This document shows positions 35,002 through 43,695 of a stretch of 49,814 nt of DNA, one piece after another. The first letter of the stretch is position 1. Every line of letters begins with the position of its first letter. Origin of the DNA: Nonomuraea cypriaca (lineage in GTDB: Bacteria; Actinomycetota; Actinomycetes; Streptosporangiales; Streptosporangiaceae); the NCBI RefSeq assembly GCF_015645445.1, contig NZ_JADOGI010000059.1, positions 1 through 49,814 of the forward strand, written 5' to 3'. Position numbers and translations under genes: made by a program. The notes under the pieces were generated by a model. The model saw only the letters and a list, made by a program, of their open reading frames with translations. It was not told where the DNA came from and made no database searches.

Positions 35002-36840
35002 ATGCCCGCCCTCAGGTCACGTACAGTCACCCACGGCAGGAACATGGCCGGTGCCCGGGCCCTGCTCCGGGCGACCGGCGTAGCCGGTGGCGACTTCGGC
35101 AAGCCCATCATCGCGGTGGCCAACAGCTTCACCCAGTTCGTGCCGGGGCACGTGCATCTGCGCGAGGTCGGCGACGTGGTCGCGGGTGCGATCAGGGAGG
35201 CGGGGGCGATCCCCCGCGAGTTCAACACGATCGCGGTGGACGACGGCATCGCCATGGGGCACGGCGGCATGCTCTACTCGCTGCCCTCCCGCGAGCTGAT
35301 CGCCGACGCCGTGGAGTACATGGTCAACGCCCACTGCGCGGACGCGCTGATCTGCGTCTCCAACTGCGACAAGATCACACCGGGGATGCTGCTCGCCGCG
35401 TTCCGGCTGAACATTCCGACGATCTTCGTCTCCGGCGGCCCCATGGAGGCGGGGAAGACGCCCGGCAGGAAGCTCGACCTCATCGACCCGATGATCGCCT
35501 CCGCGGACGACTCGGTCTCCGACGCCGACCTGCTGGAGATGGAGGAGAGCGCCTGCCCGACCTGCGGCTCCTGCTCGGGCATGTTCACCGCCAACTCGAT
35601 GAACTGCCTGGCCGAGGCCATCGGCCTGGCGCTGCCGGGCAACGGCACGATCCTGGCCACGCACAAGGCGCGCAAGCAGCTCTTCGAGGACGCGGGCAGG
35701 CAGCTCGTGGAGATCACCCGCCGCTACTACGAGGACGGTGACGAGTCGGTGCTGCCACGCTCGATCGCGTCCCGCGAGGCGTTCGAGAACGCGATGGCGC
35801 TCGACGTGTCGATGGGCGGCTCGACCAACACGATCCTGCACATCCTGGCCGCGGCCCGCGAGGCCGAGGTCGACTTCGGGCTCAAGGAGATCAACGAGAT
35901 CTCGCTGCGGGTGCCGTGCCTGTGCAAGGTCGCCCCCGCGACGAGCAAGTACCACGTCGAGGACGTCCACCGCGCCGGCGGCATCCCGGCCATCCTGGGC
36001 GAGCTCGACCGGGCCGGGCTGCTGCACCGCGACCTGCCCACGGTCAACGGCGGCACGCTGGCCGACCTGCTGGCCGCCTGGGACGTGCGCTCACCGTCGG
36101 TGCGGCCCGAGGCCGTGGAGCTGTGGCACGCGGCGCCGGGCAACGTGCGCACGGTCAAGGCCTACTCCCAGGACAACCGCTGGGACGACCTCGACCTCGA
36201 CCGGGCGGCCGGGTGCATCCGCGACCTGGAGCACGCCTACACCGCCGACGGCGGCCTGGCCGTCCTCTACGGCAACATCTCCCGCGACGGCGCCGTGGTG
36301 AAGACGGCCGGGGTCGACGAGTCGATCTGGAAGTTCAGCGGGCCCGCGGTGGTGTTCGAGTCGCAGGAGCAGGCGGTCGAGGGGATCCTCGGCGGGCGGG
36401 TCAAGGAGGGCGACGTGGTGGTCATCCGCTACGAGGGCCCCAAGGGCGGGCCCGGCATGCAGGAGATGCTCTACCCGACGTCGTTCCTCAAGGGCAAGGG
36501 CCTGGGCAAGGCGTGCGCGCTGATCACCGACGGGCGCTTCTCCGGCGGGACCTCCGGGCTGTCGATCGGGCACGCCTCGCCCGAGGCGGCCGAGGGCGGC
36601 GCGATCGCGCTGGTCGAGGACGGTGACCTCATCGACATCGACATCCCCAACCGGACGATGGACCTGAGGGTGCCCGAGGCCGAGCTGGCCGCGCGGCGCG
36701 AGCGGCTGCTGGCCGACCTGGGCGGATACCGGCCGCGTGACCGCAACCGGCCGGTGAGCGTGGCGCTGCAGGCGTACGCGGCGATGACGACGTCCGCCTC
36801 CACCGGCGCCTCCCGGGACCTGTCGCAGCTCTCCCGCTGA
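35002..36840 (+). CDS. ilvD: Dihydroxy-acid dehydratase
   Basis: Iron-sulfur enzyme of valine, leucine and isoleucine synthesis, dehydrating 2,3-dihydroxy acids to 2-keto acids. 612 residues, full length. Cluster ligands are C122 (SNCDKITPGM) and the CPTCGSC group at 185-191, followed by SGMFTANSMNCL. SMGGSTNTILH and GRFSGGTSGLSIGHASPEAAEGG are further signatures. GGGAGATG precedes the ATG. No other ilv genes are adjacent. An inverted repeat 44 bases after the stop may end the transcript. Confidence 0.97.
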   Translation: MPALRSRTVTHGRNMAGARALLRATGVAGGDFGKPIIAVANSFTQFVPGHVHLREVGDVVAGAIREAGAIPREFNTIAVDDGIAMGHGGMLYSLPSRELIADAVEYMVNAHCADALICVSNCDKITPGMLLAAFRLNIPTIFVSGGPMEAGKTPGRKLDLIDPMIASADDSVSDADLLEMEESACPTCGSCSGMFTANSMNCLAEAIGLALPGNGTILATHKARKQLFEDAGRQLVEITRRYYEDGDESVLPRSIASREAFENAMALDVSMGGSTNTILHILAAAREAEVDFGLKEINEISLRVPCLCKVAPATSKYHVEDVHRAGGIPAILGELDRAGLLHRDLPTVNGGTLADLLAAWDVRSPSVRPEAVELWHAAPGNVRTVKAYSQDNRWDDLDLDRAAGCIRDLEHAYTADGGLAVLYGNISRDGAVVKTAGVDESIWKFSGPAVVFESQEQAVEGILGGRVKEGDVVVIRYEGPKGGPGMQEMLYPTSFLKGKGLGKACALITDGRFSGGTSGLSIGHASPEAAEGGAIALVEDGDLIDIDIPNRTMDLRVPEAELAARRERLLADLGGYRPRDRNRPVSVALQAYAAMTTSASTGASRDLSQLSR

Positions 36841-36883
36841 CACGACCCCGCCGGCGACCACGCTGACGGCACTGGGCGGAAAG

Positions 36884-36926
36884 GTCTGTGCGGCAGGGGG
36901 ACAAGGTCCTTACCTGCCGCACAGAC
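36884..36926. terminator. 14-base perfect inverted repeat after ilvD (terminator or operator)
   Basis: Arms GTCTGTGCGGCAGG (36884-36897) and CCTGCCGCACAGAC (36913-36926), 15-base loop, extended by three more pairs including a wobble. It sits 44 bases past ilvD and 39 before the WYL gene. As RNA it gives a stable hairpin followed by TTTC, like a terminator; as DNA it could be an operator for the WYL protein. Confidence 0.55.
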
Positions 36927-36964
36927 TTTCGAAAATTGTCGGTGGTCGTCCCTATTGTTGGGGT

Positions 36965-37459
36965 ATGACGACAGTCGTGAAGCACGAGACTCGCCCGCTG
37001 ACGACCGCCGAGATCGCCGCCCTCGCCCTCTCCCTCGCCCACCTCGGATCGGGCCCGCAGGCCGTCACCGCCAGGCGTGGCCTGCAGCACGCGCTCGATC
37101 ACCTGGCGCTCGACGACGACGTCATCGCCACCACGCTCGCGACACTCACCGAGCCGCTGCCCGTGGAGGTCGCCTCCAGAGCCAGGCTCATGGCCGACGC
37201 CATCACCAGCCGTCTCATGATCCGCCTGCACTACCGCGACGCCTCAGGCAACATCACCGCGCGCGACGTCGAGCCGGTGACGTGCCTGGTCCACCGCGAA
37301 TACTGGTATCTCGTCGGGGTGTGCAGGCTGCGCCGGGGGATCAGGGCATTCAGGTTCGACCGGATCATCGCGGTCGAGCCGACGCTCACGCCGTCCCGAC
37401 CGCACCTGGCCGACCGGTTCCTGCCGTTCCAGCGCCGTAAGCGCGCCAAGGCGGCGTAA
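36965..37459 (+). CDS. WYL-domain protein without an obvious DNA-binding head
   Basis: 164 residues. The C-terminal half is a WYL domain: SRLMIRLHYRDASG, ARDVEPVTCLVHREYWYLVGVCRL, and RGIRAFRFDRI. WYL domains bind nucleic acids or nucleotide signals. The N-terminal half is helical but has no clear helix-turn-helix, and a WCX tail is absent, so it is shorter than the usual HTH-WYL-WCX regulators (about 320 residues). It may act with another protein or bind RNA/ssDNA alone. ATG at 36965. A large inverted repeat lies just upstream. Confidence 0.82.
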   Translation: MTTVVKHETRPLTTAEIAALALSLAHLGSGPQAVTARRGLQHALDHLALDDDVIATTLATLTEPLPVEVASRARLMADAITSRLMIRLHYRDASGNITARDVEPVTCLVHREYWYLVGVCRLRRGIRAFRFDRIIAVEPTLTPSRPHLADRFLPFQRRKRAKAA

Positions 37460-37483
37460 GGAGACCGGCCGGGCCTGGCGCCC

Positions 37484-37690
37484 CTATGCGGAGCAGCAGC
37501 CTCCGCCGCAACAGCCGCCACCGGTGGCTCTGGGGGCGGCCGCGCCGCCGGTCATGGCAACGGTGGACAGCAGTTTCACCGTGTCGTCGTGTCCGGCGGG
37601 GCAGGTCGCCGGCTCGTCGGAGGCCGACATGGGGCGGGAGAGCTCGAACGTGGAGCCGCAGGCGCGGCAGCGGAAGTCGTAACGCGGCAT
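37484..37690 (-). CDS. FmdB-family zinc-ribbon protein
   Basis: 68 residues. MPRYDFRCRACGSTFEL at the start and CPAGHDD later give the FmdB-type zinc ribbon (C8, C11, C30 and a His or later Cys). The tail is Gly/Cys-rich (GGGCCGGGCCSA), common in this family. It is a regulator-like zinc protein of unknown target. It lies alone on the minus strand, convergent with the WYL gene (24 bases) and about 60 bases downstream of the GNAT gene. Confidence 0.85.
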   Translation of the reverse strand: MPRYDFRCRACGSTFELSRPMSASDEPATCPAGHDDTVKLLSTVAMTGGAAAPRATGGGCCGGGCCSA

Positions 37691-37719
37691 GAACCAAGCG
37701 TACTAGGGCGGGTCCGTCT

Positions 37720-37752
37720 CAGGCGGGCCCAGGCGAGCTCAGGCAGGCTCAG
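37720..37752. repeat. 10-base tandem repeats at the end of the GNAT gene
   Basis: Three near-identical units, CAGGCGGGCC, CAGGCGAGCT and CAGGCAGGCT (37720-37749), run straight into the stop codon of the GNAT gene (TCA at 37749-37751 on the plus strand). Most units keep the CTCAG core, so copies of the stop region have been laid down in tandem. Confidence 0.65.
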
Positions 37753-38552
37753 TAGGTGAGGTGGGCGTAGTCGGACACCGGTTCATAGCCGATCGCCTGG
37801 TAGATGGCGTTGCTGGTGGGATTGTCCAGGTCGGTGAAGAGCACGACCTCGTCACAGCGCTCGGCCAGACCGGTCTGGCTGGCGTACGCGGTGACGGCGG
37901 CGCCGTAGCCGCGCCTGCGGCACGAGGGCGGCGTGTAGACGGGTCCGATGCGGCAGACCCCGCCCGCCGCCGGGGAGAGCGCGGCCAGCGAGACCGGCGC
38001 CCCGTCAGCCTCCCACACGAACAACTCCCGGGCCGACAGCCGCCGCGCGACCCGCTCGGCCACGTCGCCCTCACCCATCGCCACCTCCGCGCCGAACGCG
38101 TGATACCAGCTCACCAGCAGCGGGAAGTCGGCGGGTACGGCGAGCCGTCCCCGCCCCGGCGCGGCGGGGACGGCCAGCGTGCCGAGGCGGTAGAGCCGCT
38201 CGGGCATCACCCGCCTGGGCGTCCCGAGCAGCCGGGTGACCTCGGACGTCACCTCCAGCGGGCCCACGGCCGCCGTCACGTCGCCGCCGATCGCCTCGAT
38301 CAGCGGCGCGACGGCCTCGGGGGGAAGGGAGAAGAGCCCGACGGGATGCGGCGGCGTGTGGAAGACCGTGCCGCGAACCTCACCGTCCACCGTCCACCAG
38401 CCGAAGAGGGGATCCTTCACGGGCAGGCCGGCCCGCAGGTTGGCCAGCACGGTGAGCGGGACGGTGTTGCGCACCGGGTCGCCGAGCAGGACCGGCTCGG
38501 CGACCGCGGCGTATTCCTCGACATCCGCGGTGAAGGTCCACACACCTGGCAT
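37749..38552 (-). CDS. GNAT-family N-acetyltransferase
   Basis: 267 residues. The C-terminal half is a clear GNAT domain: ELFVWEADGAPVSLAALSPA, then VYTPPSCRRRGYGAAVTAYASQ, the acetyl-CoA loop (RRRGYG), and VVLFTDLDNPTSNAIYQAIGYEPV. The N-terminal half is a less conserved GNAT-like domain, as in two-domain actinobacterial members. Substrate unknown. It ends in short tandem repeats. Upstream neighbour is an HNH gene on the same strand 35 bases away, so the two may be co-transcribed. Confidence 0.88.
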   Translation of the reverse strand: MPGVWTFTADVEEYAAVAEPVLLGDPVRNTVPLTVLANLRAGLPVKDPLFGWWTVDGEVRGTVFHTPPHPVGLFSLPPEAVAPLIEAIGGDVTAAVGPLEVTSEVTRLLGTPRRVMPERLYRLGTLAVPAAPGRGRLAVPADFPLLVSWYHAFGAEVAMGEGDVAERVARRLSARELFVWEADGAPVSLAALSPAAGGVCRIGPVYTPPSCRRRGYGAAVTAYASQTGLAERCDEVVLFTDLDNPTSNAIYQAIGYEPVSDYAHLTY

Positions 38553-38587
38553 GGTGCCAGGTGTGCGGACCCCGCATCAAAGCGGTT

Positions 38588-39097
38588 TCAGGCCGCCGCC
38601 TCGAGGTAGGGCGCCCACAGCGGGTCGCCGACGAGCGAGGCGCCGATGAGCCTCCAGTGCGCGCCCCGGGGCACCGCGGGGCTGACGCGCAGCGTCCACC
38701 CCAGCTCCTCCAGGTACTTGTCGGCCTTCCTGTGGTTGCACGTGGTGCAGGAGGCGACGCAGTTTTCCCAGGTGTGCGTGCCACCCCTCGACCGGGGGAT
38801 GACGTGGTCGATGGTCTCGGCCCGCTGGCCGCAGTAGGCGCAGCGGTAGTCGTCGCGCCGCATGAGAGCGGCCCTGGTCAGGGGGATGCGCGACCGGTAG
38901 GGGATGCGGACATATCTGCGGAGCCTGATCACCGAGGGAACGTCGAGCGTACGGCTCGCGGAGCGCAGCACCGCGCCCCTGCCGTCCCGGTGGACGACGT
39001 CGGCCTTCTCCCGCAGCACGAGCACGATGGCCCGGTGCAGCGAGAGCGTGGTCAGCGGCTCGTATGTGGCATTGAGCAGCAGGACTTGGCGCATCAT
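38588..39097 (-). CDS. HNH endonuclease
   Basis: 169 residues, matching the short actinobacterial HNH family. The N-terminus MRQVLLLNATYEPLTTLSLHR is a family hallmark; the HNH core is YRCAYCG ... TIDHVIPRSRGGTHTWENCVASCTTCNHRK, with two CxxC pairs for structural zinc and the catalytic His in DHV. Family members are widespread single-copy genes, not linked to restriction or phage here, and their job is unclear. The start at ATG 39097 or 39094 is supported by GGGAGAGG. A perfect hairpin lies in the leader. Confidence 0.88.
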   Translation of the reverse strand: MMRQVLLLNATYEPLTTLSLHRAIVLVLREKADVVHRDGRGAVLRSASRTLDVPSVIRLRRYVRIPYRSRIPLTRAALMRRDDYRCAYCGQRAETIDHVIPRSRGGTHTWENCVASCTTCNHRKADKYLEELGWTLRVSPAVPRGAHWRLIGASLVGDPLWAPYLEAAA

Positions 39098-39128
39098 CGG
39101 GCCTCTCCCTGCTGCGCGCGTATCAAAG

Positions 39129-39150
39129 GGGACATGCCGCAGCATGTCCC
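39129..39150. promoter_or_regulatory. Perfect hairpin in the HNH gene leader
   Basis: Nine-base arms GGGACATGC and GCATGTCCC with a CGCA loop, 32-53 bases upstream of the HNH start. In minus-strand RNA it is followed by CTTTG. It could be an attenuator, a regulator's operator or an RNA-processing site; nothing else identifies it. Confidence 0.45.
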
Positions 39151-39374
39151 GCCTGTCGGCCCCTCCTGGGGCATTTGTGCTTCCGTCACGTGGACCTCCG
39201 CCGGACGGCCCAGCGGATGTCACCACGGCACCGTCCTGTCACCAAGTCTGGCGTTTACACCGTGGTCCCCGCCACCCCAAAACCGGCAGGCGGAATGACT
39301 AGAGGGACACACGATACGTTTTATGCCCACTTCACCAGCGCTTTACGCGTGCGCGTTGGCAGTAGGGTTCGAGC

Positions 39375-41432
39375 ATGACGCGAGAGCCGTACCCGTCAGC
39401 ACGACGCGAAGAAATCATCGAAATCCTGCACGAAACACCGGTTCCCGACCCCTATCGGTGGCTCGAGGATCCCGACAGCCCGGAGACGAAGGGGTGGCTG
39501 CTCGCGCAGGCCGAACTCTATGGCCGGGAGCGGGGGCCGCAGCGCTTCAAGAGACGGATCGAAGAGCTGCTCAGGTCCGGCTCCGTGGGCACGCCGGCGT
39601 GGCGCGGCGAGCGGCGCTTCTTCTCCCGCCGCACGCCCGACCAGGAGCACGCCGTCTTCTACGTCGCCGAGGCCGACGGCACCGAGCGGGCGCTGATCGA
39701 TCCGATGGAGATCGACCCGTCGGGGCTGACCACGCTCGACGCGGTCCAGCCCGACAAGGAGGGCCGGCTGCTGGCGTACCAGATCTCGGTGGGCGGTAAC
39801 GAGGAGTCGATCCTCTACGTCATGGACGTCGCGACCGGGCAGCGGGTCGAGGGGCCGATCGACCGGTTCCGCTACTCCCCCATCGCCTGGCTGCCCGGCG
39901 GCGAGGCCTTCTACTACGTACGCAGGCTGCCCAGCACCGAGGTGCCGGAGAACGAGACGCAGTTCCACCGCCGCATCTACCTGCACCGCGTCGGCACCTC
40001 GGCAGAGGACGACGTGATGATCTTCGGCGACGGCCTGAAGATGACCAACTACTACGGCGTCTCCGTCTCGCGGGACGGCCGCTGGCTGCAGGTGTCCGCG
40101 CACGAGGGCACCGCGCCGCGCAACGACCTCTGGGTGGCCGACCTCACCGCGTCGCCCATGGACCGGCCGGAGCTGCGGGTCGTGCAGGAGGGCGTGGACG
40201 CGCAGACCGGGCTGGTCTTCGGCCGCGACGGCAGGCTCTACGTGCACACCGACCGCGACGCGCCGCGGGCCAGGGTGTGCGTCACCGACCCCGCCACTCC
40301 CGGGTTCGAGACGTGGCGCGACCTGGTCCCCGAGGACCCCGAGGCGGTGCTGAGCGACTTCGCCATCCTCGACGATCTGGAGCGCCCGGTGCTGCTGGTG
40401 GGCTGGACCCGCCACGCGCTCAGCGAGATCACCGTCCACGATCTGGAGACCGGCGAGCGCGTCGGCGAGGTGCCCACGCCTGGCCTCGGCACGATCGGCG
40501 GCATCTCGGAGCGTCCCGAGGGCGGCTACGAGGCGTGGTTCGGCTACACCGACAACACCACCCCGCCCACCATCCAGCGCTACGACGCGAGGACCGGCGA
40601 GACCACGCTCTGGGCGGCCTCCCCCGGCGCGGTCGAGGTGCCCGCGGTGCGCACCTCGCAGGTCGTCTACCGGTCGAAGGACGGCACCGACGTCCGGATG
40701 CTGGTCATCTCTCCCGCCGACGACACCCCGGGCCCACGCCCCACTGTCCTGTACGGCTACGGCGGCTTCGGCCTGTCGATGACCCCCGGCTACTCCGCCA
40801 CGACCCTGGCCTGGGTGGAGGCGGGCGGCGTCTGGGCCATCGCCAACCTGCGCGGCGGCGGCGAGGAGGGCGAGGACTGGCATCGCGCCGGCATGCTCGC
40901 GCACAAGCAGAACGTGTTCGACGACTTCCACGCCGCCGCCGAGCACCTCATCGCCACCGGGGTGACCACGCCCGCCCAGCTCGGCATCTCCGGCGGCTCC
41001 AACGGCGGCCTGCTCGTGGGCGCCGCGCTGACGCAGCGCCCCGACCTGTACGCGGCCGTCGTCTGCTCCGCGCCGCTGCTCGACATGATCAGATACGAGA
41101 AGTTCGGCCTCGGCGCCACCTGGAACGTCGAGTACGGCTCGGCAGACGACCCCGAGCAGTTCGGCTGGCTGTGGGGCTACTCGCCCTACCACCACGTCAA
41201 GGAGTCGGTGCCCTACCCCGCGACGCTGTTCACCGTCTTCCAGTCCGACACGCGCGTGCACCCGATGCACGCGTGGAAGATGTGCGCGGCGCTGCAACAC
41301 GCCTCGACGGCCGGCAGTCCCGTGCTGCTGCGCAACGAGGCCGAGGTCGGGCACGGCGCGCGGGCGGTGAGCCGGTCGGCGGACCTGTCGGCCGACTCGC
41401 TCACCTTCCTCGCCCGGCACACCGGTCTGTAG
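39375..41432 (+). CDS. Prolyl oligopeptidase (S9A serine peptidase)
   Basis: Cytosolic enzyme that cuts short peptides after proline. 685 residues. Seven-bladed propeller (about 75-420) and alpha/beta-hydrolase domain built from both ends. N-terminal VPDPYRWLEDPDSPE is characteristic; catalytic S542 (GGSNGG), D625 (FQSDTRVHP) and H660 (GHGAR). No signal peptide. The upstream gap carries no promoter I can name. The AraC-type gene begins ten bases after its stop, so they may be one transcript. Confidence 0.95.
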   Translation: MTREPYPSARREEIIEILHETPVPDPYRWLEDPDSPETKGWLLAQAELYGRERGPQRFKRRIEELLRSGSVGTPAWRGERRFFSRRTPDQEHAVFYVAEADGTERALIDPMEIDPSGLTTLDAVQPDKEGRLLAYQISVGGNEESILYVMDVATGQRVEGPIDRFRYSPIAWLPGGEAFYYVRRLPSTEVPENETQFHRRIYLHRVGTSAEDDVMIFGDGLKMTNYYGVSVSRDGRWLQVSAHEGTAPRNDLWVADLTASPMDRPELRVVQEGVDAQTGLVFGRDGRLYVHTDRDAPRARVCVTDPATPGFETWRDLVPEDPEAVLSDFAILDDLERPVLLVGWTRHALSEITVHDLETGERVGEVPTPGLGTIGGISERPEGGYEAWFGYTDNTTPPTIQRYDARTGETTLWAASPGAVEVPAVRTSQVVYRSKDGTDVRMLVISPADDTPGPRPTVLYGYGGFGLSMTPGYSATTLAWVEAGGVWAIANLRGGGEEGEDWHRAGMLAHKQNVFDDFHAAAEHLIATGVTTPAQLGISGGSNGGLLVGAALTQRPDLYAAVVCSAPLLDMIRYEKFGLGATWNVEYGSADDPEQFGWLWGYSPYHHVKESVPYPATLFTVFQSDTRVHPMHAWKMCAALQHASTAGSPVLLRNEAEVGHGARAVSRSADLSADSLTFLARHTGL

Positions 41433-41442
41433 TCTCGGGCAC

Positions 41443-42234
41443 ATGAGCACGCAGGGGCCGGTCATGCTGGAGGCCGCCCCCAGTGCCGCGCTGCGGCCGT
41501 ACGTGACGCGGTTGTGCGCGTACCGGGAGCATTACGGCTCGCCGGTGGCGCAGTCGCAGATGGCGATGCCGGGGGCGGTGCTCATCCTCGCCTTCGGCAC
41601 GCCGATGGAGGTGCGCGGGGAGCCGCTCACGGCGTTCGCGGGCGGGCTCAGCGACCGGTTCACCGCCACCTGCGTGGCGGGGCCGACGGAGGGCGTGGAG
41701 GTGTTCCTCACGCCGTTCGGGGCCAGGCGGCTCTACGGCCTGCCGATGCGGCACCTGACGAACCAGGTCGTGCCGGTCGGCGACCTGCTCGGGCCGTGGG
41801 CCGACATGGTGGTGGACCGGCTGGCCGGGACACCTTCGTGGCGGCAGCGGCTGGCGCTGGCCGACCGGCTGCTGACCGAGCGCGTCCTCGCCGGGCCCGA
41901 CCTCGCGCCCGCGGTGCCCTGGGCGTGGGCGCGGCTGCTGGAGTCCGGCGGCAGGCTCGGCGTGCCGTCGCTGGCGGAGTCGCTCGGCTGGAGCCACCGG
42001 CACCTCGTGGCGCGCTTCCAGGACCAGGTCGGGCTCTCGCCGAAGACGGCCGCTCGGGTGATCAGGTTCGGGCGGGCGACCCGGCTGCTGCGGTCAGGCA
42101 CGGCCATCGCGGAGGTCGCCACCGAGTGCGGCTTCTACGACCAGGCCCACATGAACCGCGAGTTCCGGGTGCTCGGCGACACGACGCCAGGTCAGATTCG
42201 TCCAAGACCCGAAGTGCTCCGCCGGGCATCCTGA
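41443..42234 (+). CDS. AraC-family transcription regulator
   Basis: 263 residues. The N-terminal domain (about 1-150) resembles the DUF6597-type sensor of actinobacterial AraC proteins (PGAVLILAFGTPMEV, TEGVEVFLTPFGARRLYGLP). The C-terminal AraC head contains SLAESLGWSHRHLVARFQDQVGLSPKTAARVIRF and IAEVATECGFYDQAHMNREFRVLGDTTPGQ. The effector is unknown. The VOC gene starts four bases after its stop; such AraC/VOC pairs are common, so the regulator probably controls this small operon. Confidence 0.9.
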   Translation: MSTQGPVMLEAAPSAALRPYVTRLCAYREHYGSPVAQSQMAMPGAVLILAFGTPMEVRGEPLTAFAGGLSDRFTATCVAGPTEGVEVFLTPFGARRLYGLPMRHLTNQVVPVGDLLGPWADMVVDRLAGTPSWRQRLALADRLLTERVLAGPDLAPAVPWAWARLLESGGRLGVPSLAESLGWSHRHLVARFQDQVGLSPKTAARVIRFGRATRLLRSGTAIAEVATECGFYDQAHMNREFRVLGDTTPGQIRPRPEVLRRAS

Positions 42235-42238
42235 GGCC

Positions 42239-42586
42239 ATGAGAACCGTTTACGCACAGGCCCGCTACCAGGACTGCGCGGCCGCCATCGACTTCCTGAC
42301 CAGCGCGTTCGGGTTCCGGGCGCACGAGGTGTCCAAGAACGACGAGGGCGTGATCCACCACGCCGAACTGCTCGCAGGGGACGACCTGATCATGATCGGC
42401 CCGGGGCGGCCGGGCGGGCCGGGGATCTACGTCGCGGTCGAGGACGTCGACGCCCATCACGATCACGCGAAGGCGGCGGGGGCGTCGATCACCATGGCAC
42501 TGGTCGACCAGCCCTACGGGTCGCGCGAGTACGCCTGCGAGGACCCCGAGGGCAACCCCTGGTACTTCGGGACCTACCGGCCCTGA
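42239..42586 (+). CDS. VOC-superfamily (glyoxalase/bleomycin-resistance fold) protein
   Basis: 115 residues, one VOC unit pair: RYQDCAAAIDFLTSAFGFRAHEV at the start, GVIHHAELLAGDDLIMIG in the middle and GSREYACEDPEGNPWYFGTYRP at the end. It probably forms a dimer and might bind a small molecule or metal. No substrate can be inferred. Translationally close to the AraC gene (four-base gap). Its stop codon lies in an 18-base repeat copied 41 bases downstream. Confidence 0.87.
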   Translation: MRTVYAQARYQDCAAAIDFLTSAFGFRAHEVSKNDEGVIHHAELLAGDDLIMIGPGRPGGPGIYVAVEDVDAHHDHAKAAGASITMALVDQPYGSREYACEDPEGNPWYFGTYRP

Positions 42587-42634
42587 GCGGGCGTCGCAGC
42601 ACTCATATGCCCATTGACCGGCCCTGAGCGGGCG
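42576..42634. repeat. 18-base direct repeat containing the VOC stop codon
   Basis: ACCGGCCCTGAGCGGGCG occurs at 42576-42593, where its TGA is the VOC stop, and exactly again at 42617-42634 in the gap before the purU stop. The offset is 41 bases. Confidence 0.85.
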
Positions 42635-42636
42635 GG

Positions 42637-43491
42637 CTAGCGCGGGAAGACGACGGTCTTGTGGCCGTCCAGCAGCACGCGCTGCTCGGCGTGCCACTTG
42701 ACCGCCCTGGCCAGCACCAGGCTCTCCACGTCGCGCCCGATCGCCGCGAGGTCCTCGGGCGAGTGGCTGTGGTTGACCCTGGCCACCTCCTGCTCGATGA
42801 TCGGGCCCTCGTCCAGGTCGCTGGTCACGTAGTGGGCCGTGGCGCCGATGAGCTTGACGCCGCGGTTGTGCGCCTGGTGGTAGGGCTTGGCGCCCTTGAA
42901 CGACGGCAGGAACGAGTGGTGGATGTTGATCGCCCGTCCGGACAGCTTCTCGCACAGGCCCTCCGAGAGCACCTGCATGTAGCGGGCCAGCACCACCAGG
43001 TCCACCTGATAGTGCTCGACCAGGGCCAGCACCTCGGCCTCCTGCCTGGGCCTGGTCTCGGGGGTGACCGGCAGGTGGTGGTAGTCGATGCCGTACGACT
43101 GCGTGAGCGGGCGCAGGTCGGGGTGGTTGGAGACGACCGCGGCGATCTCGATGCCCAGGGCCTTGGACCTGACGCGGTAGAGCAGGTCGTTGAGGCAGTG
43201 GTCGAACTTGCTGACCATGATCAGCACCCGTGGCCTCCTGGCCACGTCGCGCAGCCTGAACTCCATGGTCAGGTCGGGCGCGAGCGCGGCGAAGGCGGCG
43301 TTGAGTGCGTCTTCCCCCAGCGGGCCCGCGAACTGCACGCGCATGAAGAAACGCTGCGCCACCCGGTCGCCGAACTGCTGGCTCTCGATGATGTTGCAGC
43401 CGTGCCCCGCGAGCAGGCCGGAGACGGCGGCCACCACACCGGGCCGGTCGGAGCAGGACAGGGTCAGGATGTATTCGGCGGGGCTCGTCAT
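42637..43491 (-). CDS. purU: Formyltetrahydrofolate deformylase
   Basis: Hydrolyses 10-formyl-THF to formate and THF, balancing one-carbon pools. 284 residues. N-terminal ACT domain (about 1-85, ILTLSCSDRPGVVAAVSGLL) that senses metabolites such as methionine/glycine in other bacteria. C-terminal formyl-transferase fold with INIHHSFLPSFKGAKPYHQA and IGATAHYVTSDLDEGPII, giving the N-H-D active site. Start at ATG 43491. Convergent with the VOC gene. Confidence 0.95.
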   Translation of the reverse strand: MTSPAEYILTLSCSDRPGVVAAVSGLLAGHGCNIIESQQFGDRVAQRFFMRVQFAGPLGEDALNAAFAALAPDLTMEFRLRDVARRPRVLIMVSKFDHCLNDLLYRVRSKALGIEIAAVVSNHPDLRPLTQSYGIDYHHLPVTPETRPRQEAEVLALVEHYQVDLVVLARYMQVLSEGLCEKLSGRAINIHHSFLPSFKGAKPYHQAHNRGVKLIGATAHYVTSDLDEGPIIEQEVARVNHSHSPEDLAAIGRDVESLVLARAVKWHAEQRVLLDGHKTVVFPR

Positions 43492-43695
43492 GCCTTCACT
43501 CTCGCGGGCCGTGGGATGCGTCGGGCTGACTCAGGCAGGTTACCGCCGGGCCCCCCTGCACCTTCGCGGTGACGGCCCGTATCCCCGAGAATACCGGCCG
43601 TCGCGCTGCGCTACGCGCCCCGGCCATGGGTAGTAATCCGGCGTTACGAGCGTTTTCCATGCGTCGGATTTGTCCTCCCTTATCCGGGCGGGCGG

